The notes: generated by a model not told the origin, from the letters alone. A DNA stretch of 64,000 nt from Xanthomonas dyei (GCF_002939865.1 NZ_MDEE01000005.1:85517-149516); one strand, 5' to 3'; shown: positions 17,196 to 27,356, counted from the first letter of the stretch. Translations and numbers: made by a program.

Positions 17196-17524
17196 CTGCG
17201 CTCCGGAAAGATGGGTGAGTTGCACCATAGCGCGCAAGGCGGCCATGAGCATGCATGTAAAGCCTTGACGCGACCAGCAGCGACTGCGCGAACAGTAGAC
17301 GCACGCGCCCGGCGGCCGGCATCGGCATGGCTGCGCGTAGGCTGCACTTGCTTTGCATGGTCCATATCGCGCCTTTCAGCCGCTCTTGCGTCGCGGCCAA
17401 ACAGACGCAGCCGTGCGCATCATCGACACGCCAGCGCTGGCGTGGTGGTGCACGCCGTCCAGGCGCCTGATGCCTGCCTGCCAGGTGTGGTCAGCCGTTT
17501 TGGGGCTTGTGCAGGTGCTCTAGA

Positions 17525-18454
17525 ATGACCACTTCCGCTGCACTTGGCTCTGGTCCGATGTCTTCCTCTCACAACGCTGCAGCGCCTGCGCGCAGCGGGT
17601 TGGTCGCTCTCGCGTTGCTGCTGGTCTATGTGGTCTGGGGCTCGACCTATCTGGCGATCCGGTTTGCGCTGGAAGGCGGCGCGCAGCCGCTGACGATGGT
17701 GTCCGGCGCGCGCTTCATCATCGCCGGCAGCGTGCTCTACAGCGTGCTGCGTTGGCGCGGCGTGGCGGTACCGACGCGTGCGCAATGGAAGAACGTGGCC
17801 TTGATGGGCGCGGCCTTGTTGCTGCTGGGCAACGGCATGGTGGTGCTGGCAGAGCGCAGCGTGTCTTCGGGCTTGGCGGCCACGTCGGTAGCGTCGGTGC
17901 CGCTGTGGATGGCGTTGTTCGGCGCGTTGCGCGGGCAGCATGCCAGCGGCGGCGAATGGCTGGGCATCGTGATCGGATTTCTGGGCGTGGTGTGGCTCAA
18001 CGCCGGCAGCAGTCTCACCGCAACGCCGGGGGGATTGGTGTTGTTGCTGATCGCGCCGATCGGCTGGGCATTCGGCTCGGTGTGGTCGCGTGGACGCGAT
18101 CTGCCATCGCCCTTCATGACTGCTGCCGGGCAAATGCTGTGCGGCGGTGTGCTGCTGGTGAGCACCGGCCTGCTGATCGGCGAGCGCCCGCAGGCCTGGC
18201 CAACACCGCATGGCCTGATGGCGGTGGCGTACCTGTGCGTATTCGGCTCGATCGTGGCGTTCACTGCGTATGTGTGGCTGCTGCATCACGTCCGCCCGGC
18301 GCTGGCCGGCAGCTATGCCTACGTCAATCCGGTGATTGCGGTGGCGCTGGGGGCGTGGCTGGGGCATGAGCACTTCACCGCGCACGACATTGGCGCGATG
18401 GCGGTGATTCTGGGCGGCGTGCTGGTGGTCACCCTGGCCAAGGCGCGGCGATGA
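17525..18454 (+). CDS. EamA-family (YedA-like) inner-membrane transporter
   Basis: The protein of about 309 residues has ten hydrophobic helices in two EamA repeats (VVWGSTYLAIRFALEGG early; AYVNPVIAVALGAWLGHE late). YedA-type members are putative amino-acid or metabolite exporters. Starts at 17525 and 17558 are both possible. It overlaps rarD by 4 bases (ATGA), so two EamA transporters are co-expressed. Confidence 0.87.
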   Translation: MTTSAALGSGPMSSSHNAAAPARSGLVALALLLVYVVWGSTYLAIRFALEGGAQPLTMVSGARFIIAGSVLYSVLRWRGVAVPTRAQWKNVALMGAALLLLGNGMVVLAERSVSSGLAATSVASVPLWMALFGALRGQHASGGEWLGIVIGFLGVVWLNAGSSLTATPGGLVLLLIAPIGWAFGSVWSRGRDLPSPFMTAAGQMLCGGVLLVSTGLLIGERPQAWPTPHGLMAVAYLCVFGSIVAFTAYVWLLHHVRPALAGSYAYVNPVIAVALGAWLGHEHFTAHDIGAMAVILGGVLVVTLAKARR

Positions 18455-19368
18455 GCGCGCCCGTGCCGGTGTCGGCGGTGGAGGCGCGGCGTGGTCTGTC
18501 GATGACCGCCGCGAGCTTTGTGATCTGGGGTCTGGTGCCGCTGTATTGGCATCTGCTCAAGGCGGTGCCATCGCTGCAGATCATTGCGCACCGCATCGTG
18601 TGGAGCGCGCTGCTGGTGGTGGCGTGGCTGGTGGCGACCTCGGGCCTGCGTTGGTGGCGCACGATTGCCGCGCAGCCGCGCGCGTTGTGGATGCTGGCTG
18701 GCAGCAGCGTGGCGATCGCCTTCAATTGGGGCCTGTACATCTGGGCGATCAACGCCGGGCATGTGATCGAAGCCAGCCTGGGCTACTTCATCAATCCATT
18801 GCTGAGCGTGTTGCTGGGCGTGCTGGTGCTGAAAGAGCGCCTGCGCGGCATCCAGTGGCTGGCGGTGGCGTGCGCCGCAATCGGTGTGCTGTGGTTGACC
18901 ATCGATGCCGGTGCGCCGCCGTGGATTGCGTTGGGGCTGGCGGTGTCGTTCGGTATGTATGGCCTGCTGCGCAAGCTGGTGGCGGTGGATGCGGTCGCCG
19001 GCCTGGGCGTAGAAAGCGTGTATCTGTTCGTGCCGGCGCTGCTGCTGGCGGGATGGGGCGAGCAGGGCCACGGCGGCGCGTTCCTGAGCGGCTGGGATCT
19101 GCGCACCGATCTGCTGCTGATCTTCGGCGGCGTGGTGACGGCGGTGCCGCTGATCGGGTTTGCGTACGGCGTGCGGCGGATCCCGCTGTCGCTGGTGGGC
19201 ATCCTGCAATACATCGGGCCGAGCCTGCAGCTGTTGCTGGGCGTGTGGTTCTTCCATGAGCCGTTCGATCAGGGGCGTGCGATCGGATTCGCTGCGATCT
19301 GGGTCGGGCTGCTGTTGTTTGTCGGCGACAGCGTGCTGCGCGCGCGGCAGCCGGTGGCGGTGCGCTGA
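18451..19368 (+). CDS. rarD: RarD-type EamA transporter
   Basis: The 305-residue protein has ten membrane segments and RarD-specific stretches: FVIWGLVPLYWHLLKAVPSL near the N terminus, HRIVWSALLV, FNWGLYIWAINAGHVIEASL and the closing LQYIGPSLQLLLGVWFFHEP. RarD proteins are predicted permeases; the substrate is not established. Its start lies within the stop of the YedA-like gene. Confidence 0.9.
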   Translation: MSAPVPVSAVEARRGLSMTAASFVIWGLVPLYWHLLKAVPSLQIIAHRIVWSALLVVAWLVATSGLRWWRTIAAQPRALWMLAGSSVAIAFNWGLYIWAINAGHVIEASLGYFINPLLSVLLGVLVLKERLRGIQWLAVACAAIGVLWLTIDAGAPPWIALGLAVSFGMYGLLRKLVAVDAVAGLGVESVYLFVPALLLAGWGEQGHGGAFLSGWDLRTDLLLIFGGVVTAVPLIGFAYGVRRIPLSLVGILQYIGPSLQLLLGVWFFHEPFDQGRAIGFAAIWVGLLLFVGDSVLRARQPVAVR

Positions 19369-19378
19369 GCGCGTGCCG

Positions 19379-19404
19379 GCTGCGTCCTGTGCGAAGGACG
19401 CAGC
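19379..19404. terminator. Shared hairpin between convergent rarD and hydrolase genes
   Basis: GCTGCGTCC and GGACGCAGC make a perfect 9-bp stem with an 8-base loop midway between two convergent genes. It could end transcription from both sides. Confidence 0.6.
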
Positions 19405-19414
19405 GAATGCTCGA

Positions 19415-20530
19415 TCAGCTACTTGGTACCGGCATCGGCAACGCGACCGCCAGCGTGGAGGCCGGCAGTGCCTGCGGAGCGGGGCAGTGTCCGGGGCTGT
19501 GTTGAACCTGCGCCAGCCAGTGGTCGATCGGTGCGCCCAGCAGGTCCAGCCGCAACGGCAGGCTGAGATGGTTTTCGCCGCGCAACTCGACGTAATGCGC
19601 GCGCGTGCTGGCCAGCGCCAAAGTGCGGCCATGCGCCACCGGAATGTGCTGATCGGCATCGCCATGCAGCAGCAACACGCAGCTGCGCGTGTCGGCCAGC
19701 GCCTGCGCCACATCGACATGGTCCAGATCCAGCTTGAGTTGACTGTCGGCGGCGGCGATCACCGCATCGAGATTCTGGTCGGCATAGCGCCAGCGTGCGT
19801 ACGCCGCCACCGCGTGCCCGCGCCAGCCGCTGGGCTGGCTGGTCAGCAAGTGCGGCACCATGTCGCGGATGCCGCGCCCGGCATTGGCGAAGGATTCCAT
19901 CGCCACCACGCCGGCCACGCGCGGGCCGAGTTTGTCGGCAGTGAACAGCGCGGTGGCCGCACCATAAGAAATGCCGAACAGATACAGCGGCCCGTGGATT
20001 TCGCCGCGCGGCTGCAGTGCGTTGATGACATCGATCACGTCGTCGGACTCGCGCGTGCCGTAGCCCGACGGCCCACCACCGGAATGGCCGTGGTTGCGCA
20101 GATCGATGGTGATCACCCGATAGCCGGCCTGCGCCAGTTGCAGCGACCATGGCAGCAGCGAATCGCCGTCCATCATCCAGCCGTGCAGCAACACCACGGT
20201 GCCGCGCGGCACCGGCGGCGGCACGCGGGGCACGCTGAAGCTGAAATCCACATCCAGCGCATGCGCCGGGTCGTTGCGCTGACCCAGGTAGCGGTAGTGC
20301 ATGGCGTAGTGGCCCGGATCGATCGCACGCCAGAAGATCGGCACCGCATCGCGCGTGACCACATGGCCGCTGCGGTTGGGCACCGTGGCGATGGTGGCGG
20401 CGATGCGTTCTTCGTCCAGCAACGGCGACACGCCACCGGGCGCGACCAGGCGCTCGCTGAGCGAGGTGGAGGACGAAGAGCAGCCGGCCAGCCACAGGCA
20501 GGCGCAGGCCAGCAGAAACAGGCGCGTCAT
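19415..20530 (-). CDS. Alpha/beta-hydrolase lipoprotein
   Basis: The 371-residue protein has a lipoprotein signal (LAGC, cysteine 17). The alpha/beta-hydrolase core follows: oxyanion region LLHGWMMDGDS, nucleophile elbow GISYGAA (Gly-x-Ser-x-Gly), acid in LLHGDADQHIPV and histidine in GENHLS. It should be an envelope-anchored esterase or acyl hydrolase. The ATG at 20530 was chosen because the signal peptide begins there; the frame is open to 20626. Confidence 0.87.
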   Translation of the reverse strand: MTRLFLLACACLWLAGCSSSSTSLSERLVAPGGVSPLLDEERIAATIATVPNRSGHVVTRDAVPIFWRAIDPGHYAMHYRYLGQRNDPAHALDVDFSFSVPRVPPPVPRGTVVLLHGWMMDGDSLLPWSLQLAQAGYRVITIDLRNHGHSGGGPSGYGTRESDDVIDVINALQPRGEIHGPLYLFGISYGAATALFTADKLGPRVAGVVAMESFANAGRGIRDMVPHLLTSQPSGWRGHAVAAYARWRYADQNLDAVIAAADSQLKLDLDHVDVAQALADTRSCVLLLHGDADQHIPVAHGRTLALASTRAHYVELRGENHLSLPLRLDLLGAPIDHWLAQVQHSPGHCPAPQALPASTLAVALPMPVPSS

Positions 20531-20821
20531 GGCAATACAGTTATGGATCAAACGGCCAAGCAGGCTACGGCCTGCCGGGCGCGCGCATCTACCGCACTGC
20601 GGTGACAAAACGATGACAGCCTGCAATACATTCAGTTACTGCAGGCAGCGCTGCAGCGACGGAGGCAGCGACTGCGTCTTCAAATCCCGACGCCCAGCCC
20701 CAGGCGGTTCAACAACCGCTTGAAACCAGAGAACCCACGATGCCGCCGCCACCGGCATCGCGCCTTCGCTGTGACGAATCCCCACTCCCAAATCCCCAAT
20801 CCCGGCAGTCCAAAGGACTGC

Positions 20822-22141
20822 CTACACCTCGCGCAATGCGGTGGTGATCGGCAACCGCGCCGCGCGCAATGCCGGGAACAGCCCGCCGACCAGGCCAATG
20901 CCCAGCGCCCACTTCAACCCGCTCCACAGCAGCTCCGGCGACACCTTGAACTGGAACACCACCTGGCTGAAGTTGTTGCCCAGCGTGGAGACGGTGTAGC
21001 CGTTGAACACCGCCCAGGCGATCAGCCCACCGAGCAGCCCACCCAGCAGCGCCAGCAGCATGGTTTCCAGCATCAGCGCCATGATCACCGGCGTGCCGCG
21101 AAACCCGATCGCCCGCATCGTGGCGATCTCACGCGCCCGCGTGGCCACCGCCGCATACATGGTGTTGAGCGCACCGAACACCGCGCCCACCGCCATGATC
21201 GCGCCGATCACCGTGCCCAGGATGCTGATCAGGCGGTTCAACCCGCCGCCTTGCTTGCCGTAATACGCGCGGGTGGTTTCCACATCCAGCTTGAGCCGCG
21301 GGTCGGCCGCCATGGCCGTCTTGAACTGATCGAAGCCCGCCTTGCCAGCGGTGCGCACGCTGATCGACTGGTACGCGCGGCGGTTGTAGGTGGTGGCCAG
21401 CGTCTGCGCATCGGTCCACATCTCCGAATCGTGCGCATCGCCGGAGGCGAACACGCCCACCACCGTCCATTGCTGGCTGCCCAGGGTCAGCGTCTTGCCC
21501 AGCTCCAGGCCGCGGAACTGATTCAACGCACCTTTGCCGACCACCATTTCGCGCAGGCCGGTGCTGAAGCGGCGGCCCTGCACGATCTTGACCTTGTCAT
21601 GCACGCCCCAGGCCTGCTCGCCCACGCCACGCAATTGCGCATTGACGTCGGTGCCATCGGAGCGCGAAGCGATGTTGACCACTTGCGACAACTCCGGCGA
21701 CACCATCGGGCGCCCGTTGGCATCGGTGGCGATCCCCGGCAGGCTGCCGATCAGCGGCACTAGGTCGCGGGTGATCACCGAGTTGGTCTCCGCCTGCGAG
21801 CCGCCACGCAAGACAATGGCGGTGGTGTCGTCGCCGGTGCTGTTGAGCGTGGCCTGGAAACCCTGGCCCATCGCCAGCATCGCCACCAGCACGCCGACCA
21901 CGCCGGCAATGCCGACCACGATCACCGAGGTGGAGCCCCAGCGTTGCGGCAGGCTGGCGATGCCGATGCGCGCGGCGGCCAGCGACAGGCGGCCACTGCG
22001 CGTGACCACCAACCACAGCGCCAGCAGCACCGCGATCGGCAGCAACCACATCCACGGCAGTGCGATCCACAGCCCCAGGCCGAGTGCCAGCAGCACCACG
22101 GACAACACGGTGACGCCACGATCTTTCCATTTGCGTTGCAT
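20822..22141 (-). CDS. ABC transporter permease, FtsX/MacB type (permease 2)
   Basis: The 439-residue protein has N-terminal membrane helices, an extracytoplasmic domain (about residues 120-310) and three C-terminal helices typical of FtsX/MacB permeases (ending GLFPALRAARLPITTALREV). The start at 22141 leaves seven bases after AGGAG; an ATG at 22147 is too close to it. It is the last gene of the exporter operon, 13 bases from permease 1. Confidence 0.87.
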   Translation of the reverse strand: MQRKWKDRGVTVLSVVLLALGLGLWIALPWMWLLPIAVLLALWLVVTRSGRLSLAAARIGIASLPQRWGSTSVIVVGIAGVVGVLVAMLAMGQGFQATLNSTGDDTTAIVLRGGSQAETNSVITRDLVPLIGSLPGIATDANGRPMVSPELSQVVNIASRSDGTDVNAQLRGVGEQAWGVHDKVKIVQGRRFSTGLREMVVGKGALNQFRGLELGKTLTLGSQQWTVVGVFASGDAHDSEMWTDAQTLATTYNRRAYQSISVRTAGKAGFDQFKTAMAADPRLKLDVETTRAYYGKQGGGLNRLISILGTVIGAIMAVGAVFGALNTMYAAVATRAREIATMRAIGFRGTPVIMALMLETMLLALLGGLLGGLIAWAVFNGYTVSTLGNNFSQVVFQFKVSPELLWSGLKWALGIGLVGGLFPALRAARLPITTALREV

Positions 22142-22154
22142 GTGCATGCTCCTG

Positions 22155-23315
22155 TCAGCGGCCGGCGAGGGCATCGACGATCTTCAAGCGCTGCGCGCGT
22201 AACGCCGGCAGCACACCCACCACGATGCCGATGCCGGCCATCAAGCCGAACGCCACCAGCCAGGTCTGCAACGGCACGGTCTGGGTCGGCATCAGCCCGC
22301 CGCTGCGCGCGGATACCGCCGGGATGACCAATTCCGCCAAGCCCATGCCGATCAACCCGCCCAGGCTGATCAACAACACCGATTCGATCATCACCAGGCT
22401 CAGCACCGTGCGGTCCTGAAAGCCCAGCGTCTTGAGCGTTGCCAACTCCGGAATGCGCTCGCGCACCGCCTGCGCCATGGTGTTGCCGGTGAGCAGCAAC
22501 AGGGTGAAAAACACCGCGGCCATGATCGAGGTGACGATCAGCCCGATATCGGCGAACTGCTTGACGAAGGCCTGCTGAAACGCCGATTCGGTTTGCGACT
22601 TGGTTTCGTGATCGGAGTTGGCCGACAGCGCATCGATGGCCTGCGCCACGCGCGAGGCCTGGTCGGGGTTGCTCAGGGTCACCGTCAACCAGCTCACTTG
22701 ATTCTTGATGTAGTCGTTGGATTCGTCGAAGTATTTCCAGTTCATCATCAACTGGCGTTCCTGATTGGCCGCCACGGTGCGATCCTTCATCCGATAGATG
22801 CCGACCAGCTGCAACGGCCAGTCGTTGCTGCCGCCCCGCGGAAAGATGGTGGCCTGCAGCGGGATGGTGTCGCCGATCTTCCAGCCGAATTGCTTGGCCA
22901 GGGTTTCGCCGACCACCGCGCCGGTGCGCGTGGTCTGGAAGGCCTTGAGCTGCTCCTTGGGGAGCGCGTATTCGCTGTAGACGTCGAAAAAGTTCGGCGC
23001 CACCGAAAAGTTGGGAAAGAAATTCTTCGGGTCGCGGTAGATGCCGCCGAACCACATGGCCGAGGTCACATCGCGCACGCCCGGCACGCTGCGCACCTGC
23101 GCTTCCAGGCGGATCGGCAGCGATTGGGTGATCGACAGGCGCGAGGCCACCACCAGGCGATTCACCCCGCTGACGCTGCCGCCGGAGGTAAACGCCACAC
23201 GCACCGAATCCAGCATGCCGAACAATAAGAACGCAGCCACCACCGACAATAGCGTCAGCAAGGTCCGTGTCTTGCTGCGAAATAATTGCGCCCACACCAG
23301 CGAGAAATACTTCAT
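22155..23315 (-). CDS. ABC transporter permease, FtsX/MacB type (permease 1)
   Basis: The 386-residue protein has one N-terminal helix (residues 15-37), a MacB-like periplasmic core and three C-terminal helices ending VVGVLPALRAQRLKIVDALA. It pairs with permease 2 to form a heterodimeric exporter. The ATPase gene ends 12 bases upstream. Such transporters work by mechanotransmission on periplasmic substrates such as peptides, lipids or toxins. Confidence 0.88.
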   Translation of the reverse strand: MKYFSLVWAQLFRSKTRTLLTLLSVVAAFLLFGMLDSVRVAFTSGGSVSGVNRLVVASRLSITQSLPIRLEAQVRSVPGVRDVTSAMWFGGIYRDPKNFFPNFSVAPNFFDVYSEYALPKEQLKAFQTTRTGAVVGETLAKQFGWKIGDTIPLQATIFPRGGSNDWPLQLVGIYRMKDRTVAANQERQLMMNWKYFDESNDYIKNQVSWLTVTLSNPDQASRVAQAIDALSANSDHETKSQTESAFQQAFVKQFADIGLIVTSIMAAVFFTLLLLTGNTMAQAVRERIPELATLKTLGFQDRTVLSLVMIESVLLISLGGLIGMGLAELVIPAVSARSGGLMPTQTVPLQTWLVAFGLMAGIGIVVGVLPALRAQRLKIVDALAGR

Positions 23316-23327
23316 GGCAGCGCTCCC

Positions 23328-24017
23328 TTAGAGCGCGAGTGGCGCGTCGGCCAGCTCGCCCTTGTCCAGATGGATGGTGTGCGTGGCGTACTCGGCGGCC
23401 TTGGGGTCGTGGGTGACCATCACGATGGTCTTGCCGTGTTCGCGATTGAGTTCCTGCAGCAGGCGCAGGATTTCTTCGGCGTTGTGGCGGTCAAGATCGC
23501 CGGTGGGTTCGTCGCAGATCAAAAAAGTGGGATCGGACACGATGGCGCGCGCAATCGCCACGCGCTGCTGCTGGCCGCCGGACAACTCGCTGGGCTTGTG
23601 GTTGCGGCGTTCCTGCAGGCCTACCAGGGTCAAGGCGATCTCCGCATTGCGCTTGCGCTGCGCGGCGTTGAGCGAGGTCAGCAGCAGCGGTAATTCCACA
23701 TTCTTTTGCGCGGTGAGCATCGGCATCAGGTTGTAGAACTGAAATACGAAGCCGACGTGGTGGCTGCGCCAGGTAGCGAGCTGCCCACCGCTCATGCGGT
23801 CGATGCGCTCGCCCTCGATTTCGATCTCGCCACCGCTGGGGCTGTCCAGCCCGCCGATCAGATTGAGCAAGGTGGTCTTGCCCGAACCGGACGGGCCCAT
23901 CAACGCGACGAAATCGCCGGCGGCAATGTCCAGATCGATGCCGTGCAGCACCTGCACCTGCTCCGGGCCGCGTTGGTAGGTCTTGGTGATGTTGCGCAAG
24001 CTGACGAGAGCGGTCAT
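23328..24017 (-). CDS. ABC transporter ATP-binding protein (MacB/LolD type)
   Basis: The 229-residue ATPase has Walker A GPSGSGKTT (about residues 41-49), the Q loop, signature LSGGQQQRVAIARAI and Walker B FLICDEPTGDLD. The start at 24017 is backed by CAGGAG eight bases upstream; the much longer open frame to 25502 is a shadow of the adaptor gene. It powers the two permeases downstream. Confidence 0.93.
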   Translation of the reverse strand: MTALVSLRNITKTYQRGPEQVQVLHGIDLDIAAGDFVALMGPSGSGKTTLLNLIGGLDSPSGGEIEIEGERIDRMSGGQLATWRSHHVGFVFQFYNLMPMLTAQKNVELPLLLTSLNAAQRKRNAEIALTLVGLQERRNHKPSELSGGQQQRVAIARAIVSDPTFLICDEPTGDLDRHNAEEILRLLQELNREHGKTIVMVTHDPKAAEYATHTIHLDKGELADAPLAL

Positions 24018-24388
24018 GGCGACTCCTGATGATGCAATGGGATAAGGAAGCGATGCGGCACAACAACTGCGATTGCGTGAGCGACGATGCGAGGCACGAC
24101 GACGGTGAAGCGATCCATCAGCAGCGTGGTGCTGTGCGGTGTGCGCAGAGAGCCAGCCGGATCGCCGTGTGCCGCACTCGCGCGACTCCCCGTGTTTGAT
24201 GCCGTTCGAGGCCCCCTCAAACAGCACATAACACCTGCTGTAAGCGGATGGGCTGGATCGCCTTCCGCTCTCTAACGACGATATTTCATTGCAACAAGCC
24301 CATCCCGATGCAGCGTGATGCTGGCAACACCGATGCCGCGCACTACAGGCGATACCGCGGAACGGCGTTGTGCGTGCCGGGCCAGCCG
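24018..24388. other. 371-base gap inside the ABC exporter cluster
   Basis: The gap lies between the adaptor gene's stop and the ATPase start on the same strand. I see no gene or clear hairpin. It could hold a second promoter for ATPase-permease expression. Confidence 0.45.
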
Positions 24389-25633
24389 TTACTGCGCAGC
24401 ATCGGCATCCGCTTCGGCCACGATGTCGCCATCCTTCAGGGGCGTTGGGGGGTTCACCACCACGCTGTCGCCTGCACTCAACCCCGAGACCACCTGGCGA
24501 TCCTCGCCCATCGTCATGCCGGTGGTGACGGCGCGCTCGCTGACCGCATTGCGCTCGCCGATCACGAAGGCCACGGTGCGCGTGTCGCGTTCCACCAACG
24601 CCGCTGCCGGCACGCGCACGCCTTGCGGCTTGGCCGCTTCCTGCGGTTTGGCCTGTTCCAGAAAACTCACCCGCACGCCCATTTCCGGCACGATGCGCGG
24701 GTCCTTGACCTTGAGCGCCACCCGCACCTTCACCGTCGCCTTGCCGCGGTCGGCGGTGGGGATGATGGCGATCACTTCGCCGGGAATCTTCCACTCCGGG
24801 TAGGCGTTGAGCACCGCTTCCACCGGCATCTGCGGTTGCACCCGGCCGATATAGGACTCGCCGACTTCCACCTCGATTTCCAGCGATTCCATATCGACGA
24901 TGGTGCCGATGCCGGTACGGGTGAAGCCACCACCGGCAGACAGTGGCGAGACGATTTCGCCCGGCTGCGCCGCCTTGGCGGTGACCACACCGGCAAACGG
25001 TGCGCGCACCACGTTGAAGTCCGAACGGATGCCGGCAATGGCCAGTTGATCGGAGGCCACCTGCACGTTGCGCTGTGCGTTCTGCAACTGCGCGCGCAAT
25101 GCGTCGCGTTGTGCGGTGGCTTGTTCGTACTGCGAGCGCGATACCAGTTGTGCGCCCACCAGCGATTGCAGGCGCGTGGCATCGGCATTGGCCACGGCCA
25201 GTTGCGCCTGGATGTTGTCGACGTGGCTGCGCGCGGCCGACACCTGCGATGCAGACAGTGTGCGCTGCGCATCGGCATCCAACGGGTCCAGCGTGGCCAT
25301 CACCTGGCCCTGTTCGACGCGCATGCCTTCTTCGATCATCACTTCGCGCACCTTGCCGGTGACCTGCGCCGACACCGTGGCCATGCGCCGCGCCACCACG
25401 TAACCCGAAGCATCCAGCACCGAGGCGCTGCTGCTGCCGGCGCCGATCGCCACCACCGGCGCGGTCTGCACCTTGATCACCGGTGTGCGGGTGAACCACC
25501 ACGCGGCCGCAACGAGCACGATGACAATGACGACGGCGGCGATGATCCAGCCGGTGCGGCGCACGGGCGGCGGCGTGGCAGGACGCTGGCGGTCGATGCG
25601 GAGTTGCTTGAGCAGATCGGCGGATGTGTTCAT
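24389..25633 (-). CDS. HlyD/MacA-like periplasmic adaptor (membrane fusion protein)
   Basis: The 414-residue protein has one N-terminal membrane helix (about 29-47), a biotinyl-lipoyl-like domain (VSAQVTGKVREVMIEEGMRV), a coiled-coil hairpin (about 115-185), then FNVVRAPFAGVVT and barrel domains. It bridges the FtsX-type permeases to an outer-membrane channel. The ATG at 25633 gives a proper N terminus; the upstream frame to 25951 overlaps the divergent promoter region. Confidence 0.9.
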   Translation of the reverse strand: MNTSADLLKQLRIDRQRPATPPPVRRTGWIIAAVVIVIVLVAAAWWFTRTPVIKVQTAPVVAIGAGSSSASVLDASGYVVARRMATVSAQVTGKVREVMIEEGMRVEQGQVMATLDPLDADAQRTLSASQVSAARSHVDNIQAQLAVANADATRLQSLVGAQLVSRSQYEQATAQRDALRAQLQNAQRNVQVASDQLAIAGIRSDFNVVRAPFAGVVTAKAAQPGEIVSPLSAGGGFTRTGIGTIVDMESLEIEVEVGESYIGRVQPQMPVEAVLNAYPEWKIPGEVIAIIPTADRGKATVKVRVALKVKDPRIVPEMGVRVSFLEQAKPQEAAKPQGVRVPAAALVERDTRTVAFVIGERNAVSERAVTTGMTMGEDRQVVSGLSAGDSVVVNPPTPLKDGDIVAEADADAAQ

Positions 25634-25792
25634 CGATAACCAGGACAGAAGGCTGCGCAGAATGTGACTGCCTGCAGGGCGCGCCGCAAGCTGCCGGAAG
25701 TCACCAACTGCAGCGAGGCGACCAACGGTCGGCCGGTGCGGTGCAACTGCAAGGTGCTGCGCAGCATGCGACCAAGGCCGCCGTATCGACCA

Positions 25793-25806
25793 GTGACAGC
25801 TGTCAC
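25793..25806. promoter_or_regulatory. Perfect palindrome GTGACAGCTGTCAC, candidate operator
   Basis: This 14-bp perfect palindrome sits in the 435-base region between the adaptor gene and the histidine-kinase gene, which diverge. A related TGACA half-site lies at about 25816. Its position fits an operator for the neighbouring NarL/DesR-type response regulator. Confidence 0.5.
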
Positions 25807-26068
25807 CTGCACGCCATGACAGGCGCAACTGTGCGTATCGGCGGCAAGCGACCACGCTTGCGCCACCGCCTGATTGCCGAAATCCCCATGCGCTGTCTCC
25901 GCCAATCCGACGTCGACGTCCCTGCTGCCGCACCATCACATCGCATGCCATCCACTAGCGGCGGTGACCCGCATGCATGAGGCCGCTCGTCCGCCGCGAC
26001 CTGCCACGTGGCGCGCCCAGGCGAACCCGGCAGTGGCAGAATCCGCTCACTCCTACGGATCCATCCCG

Positions 26069-27268
26069 ATGCACCTGACTCTCCCGGCCTGGCTTCGTCC
26101 GGCCGCAAATTCGCAAGTGGCCGCGCGCCTGGCGCAAGGCCAATCGCCATGGATGGATGCGGTGCATCTGCTGTGGTCGGCCTGGGTGTTTGTGGTGCCG
26201 GTGTTTTCTTCGCGCGGGTACGACAGCACCTGGTGGCTGTGCACGCTGTTGTCGTATCCGATCTTCCTGCTGCTGTACGCACGCATGTTGCTGGCACCGC
26301 GCGGCACCCTGTATCGCTATGCCTGGGCGATGGGCGTGCTCAGTGCCGCGTTGCTGCCGATATACGCCTCGGGTATCAGCTACTTCGTATTTGCCTGCCT
26401 GAGTCTGCGCCCGTCCACGCCGTACGCGCTGCGGCGGCACTTCGCCATGCTGTTGCTGATGAACGCGCTGTACCTGGGCTGGGCGCGTTGGCTCGGGCTG
26501 GGCTGGCAGTCGTTGGTGTGGTTGCCGGTGTCGGTGCTGGGCATGGCGGCGGTCGGCGCGGTGTACAGCATCAACGAGCGTAAGGACGCGCTGCTGCGGT
26601 TATCGCAAGACGAAGTCCGCCGCCTGGCCGCCACCGCCGAACGCGAACGCATCGGCCGCGATCTGCACGACTTGCTGGGCCATACCTTGTCGCTGGTGGC
26701 GCTCAAATCCGATCTGGCCGCACGCCTGATCGAGCGCGACCCGCAGGCCGCACGGAGCGAGATCGATGCGGTGGCGCAGATCTCGCGCGACGCACTGGCG
26801 CAGGTGCGGCGCGCGGTCACCGGCATCCGCGCCGCCGGCCTGGTGGCCGAGCTGGCATCGGCCAAGGTGTTGCTGGACATGGACGGCATCGCGCTGGAGC
26901 ACACGTTGGAGGCGCTGCCGCTGCCGCCCGAACACGAAACCGCGTTGGCGCTGGTGGTGCGCGAGGCGGCCACCAACGTGCAGCGCCACGCGCAGGCACG
27001 GCGGGTGCGGGTGAGCCTGCGGGCACACGGGCAACAGGCGCTGCTGGAAATCACCGACGACGGCCGTGGTGGGGTGATCGTGCCGGGCAACGGCCTGGAC
27101 GGCATGCGCGCACGCGTGCAGAGCCTGGGTGGTGCGTTGGAGGTGGAGGCGTTGCCGCGCGGCATGCGTCTGCGCGCCAGCGTGCCATTGCCGCAATCGG
27201 GGCCGGAGCCGGAGCCGGAGCCGGCAAGCCCGCCGTTGTCGGCGCCGCTGATGCCGCAACCGCGCTGA
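26069..27268 (+). CDS. DesK-like sensor histidine kinase (HisKA_3 family)
   Basis: The 399-residue protein has four to six N-terminal membrane helices (about residues 30-165), then the HisKA_3 box ERIGRDLHDLLGHTLSLVAL with phospho-accepting His200, and an HATPase domain (VREAATNVQRHA, DDGRGG, NGLDGMRARV). The layout matches DesK, a membrane-state or drug sensor. I chose the ATG at 26069; upstream ATGs extend into the promoter region. Its response regulator follows 88 bases later and a MacB-type exporter is divergent. Confidence 0.88.
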   Translation: MHLTLPAWLRPAANSQVAARLAQGQSPWMDAVHLLWSAWVFVVPVFSSRGYDSTWWLCTLLSYPIFLLLYARMLLAPRGTLYRYAWAMGVLSAALLPIYASGISYFVFACLSLRPSTPYALRRHFAMLLLMNALYLGWARWLGLGWQSLVWLPVSVLGMAAVGAVYSINERKDALLRLSQDEVRRLAATAERERIGRDLHDLLGHTLSLVALKSDLAARLIERDPQAARSEIDAVAQISRDALAQVRRAVTGIRAAGLVAELASAKVLLDMDGIALEHTLEALPLPPEHETALALVVREAATNVQRHAQARRVRVSLRAHGQQALLEITDDGRGGVIVPGNGLDGMRARVQSLGGALEVEALPRGMRLRASVPLPQSGPEPEPEPASPPLSAPLMPQPR

Positions 27269-27356
27269 GCGCTCCTGGCTGGCGCAGCGCTGCCATGCAC
27301 GTGATGGGTCAGCGCTGTTATCGTGCTCAGCCGTTGCACACAGACGAGCGCGCGCG

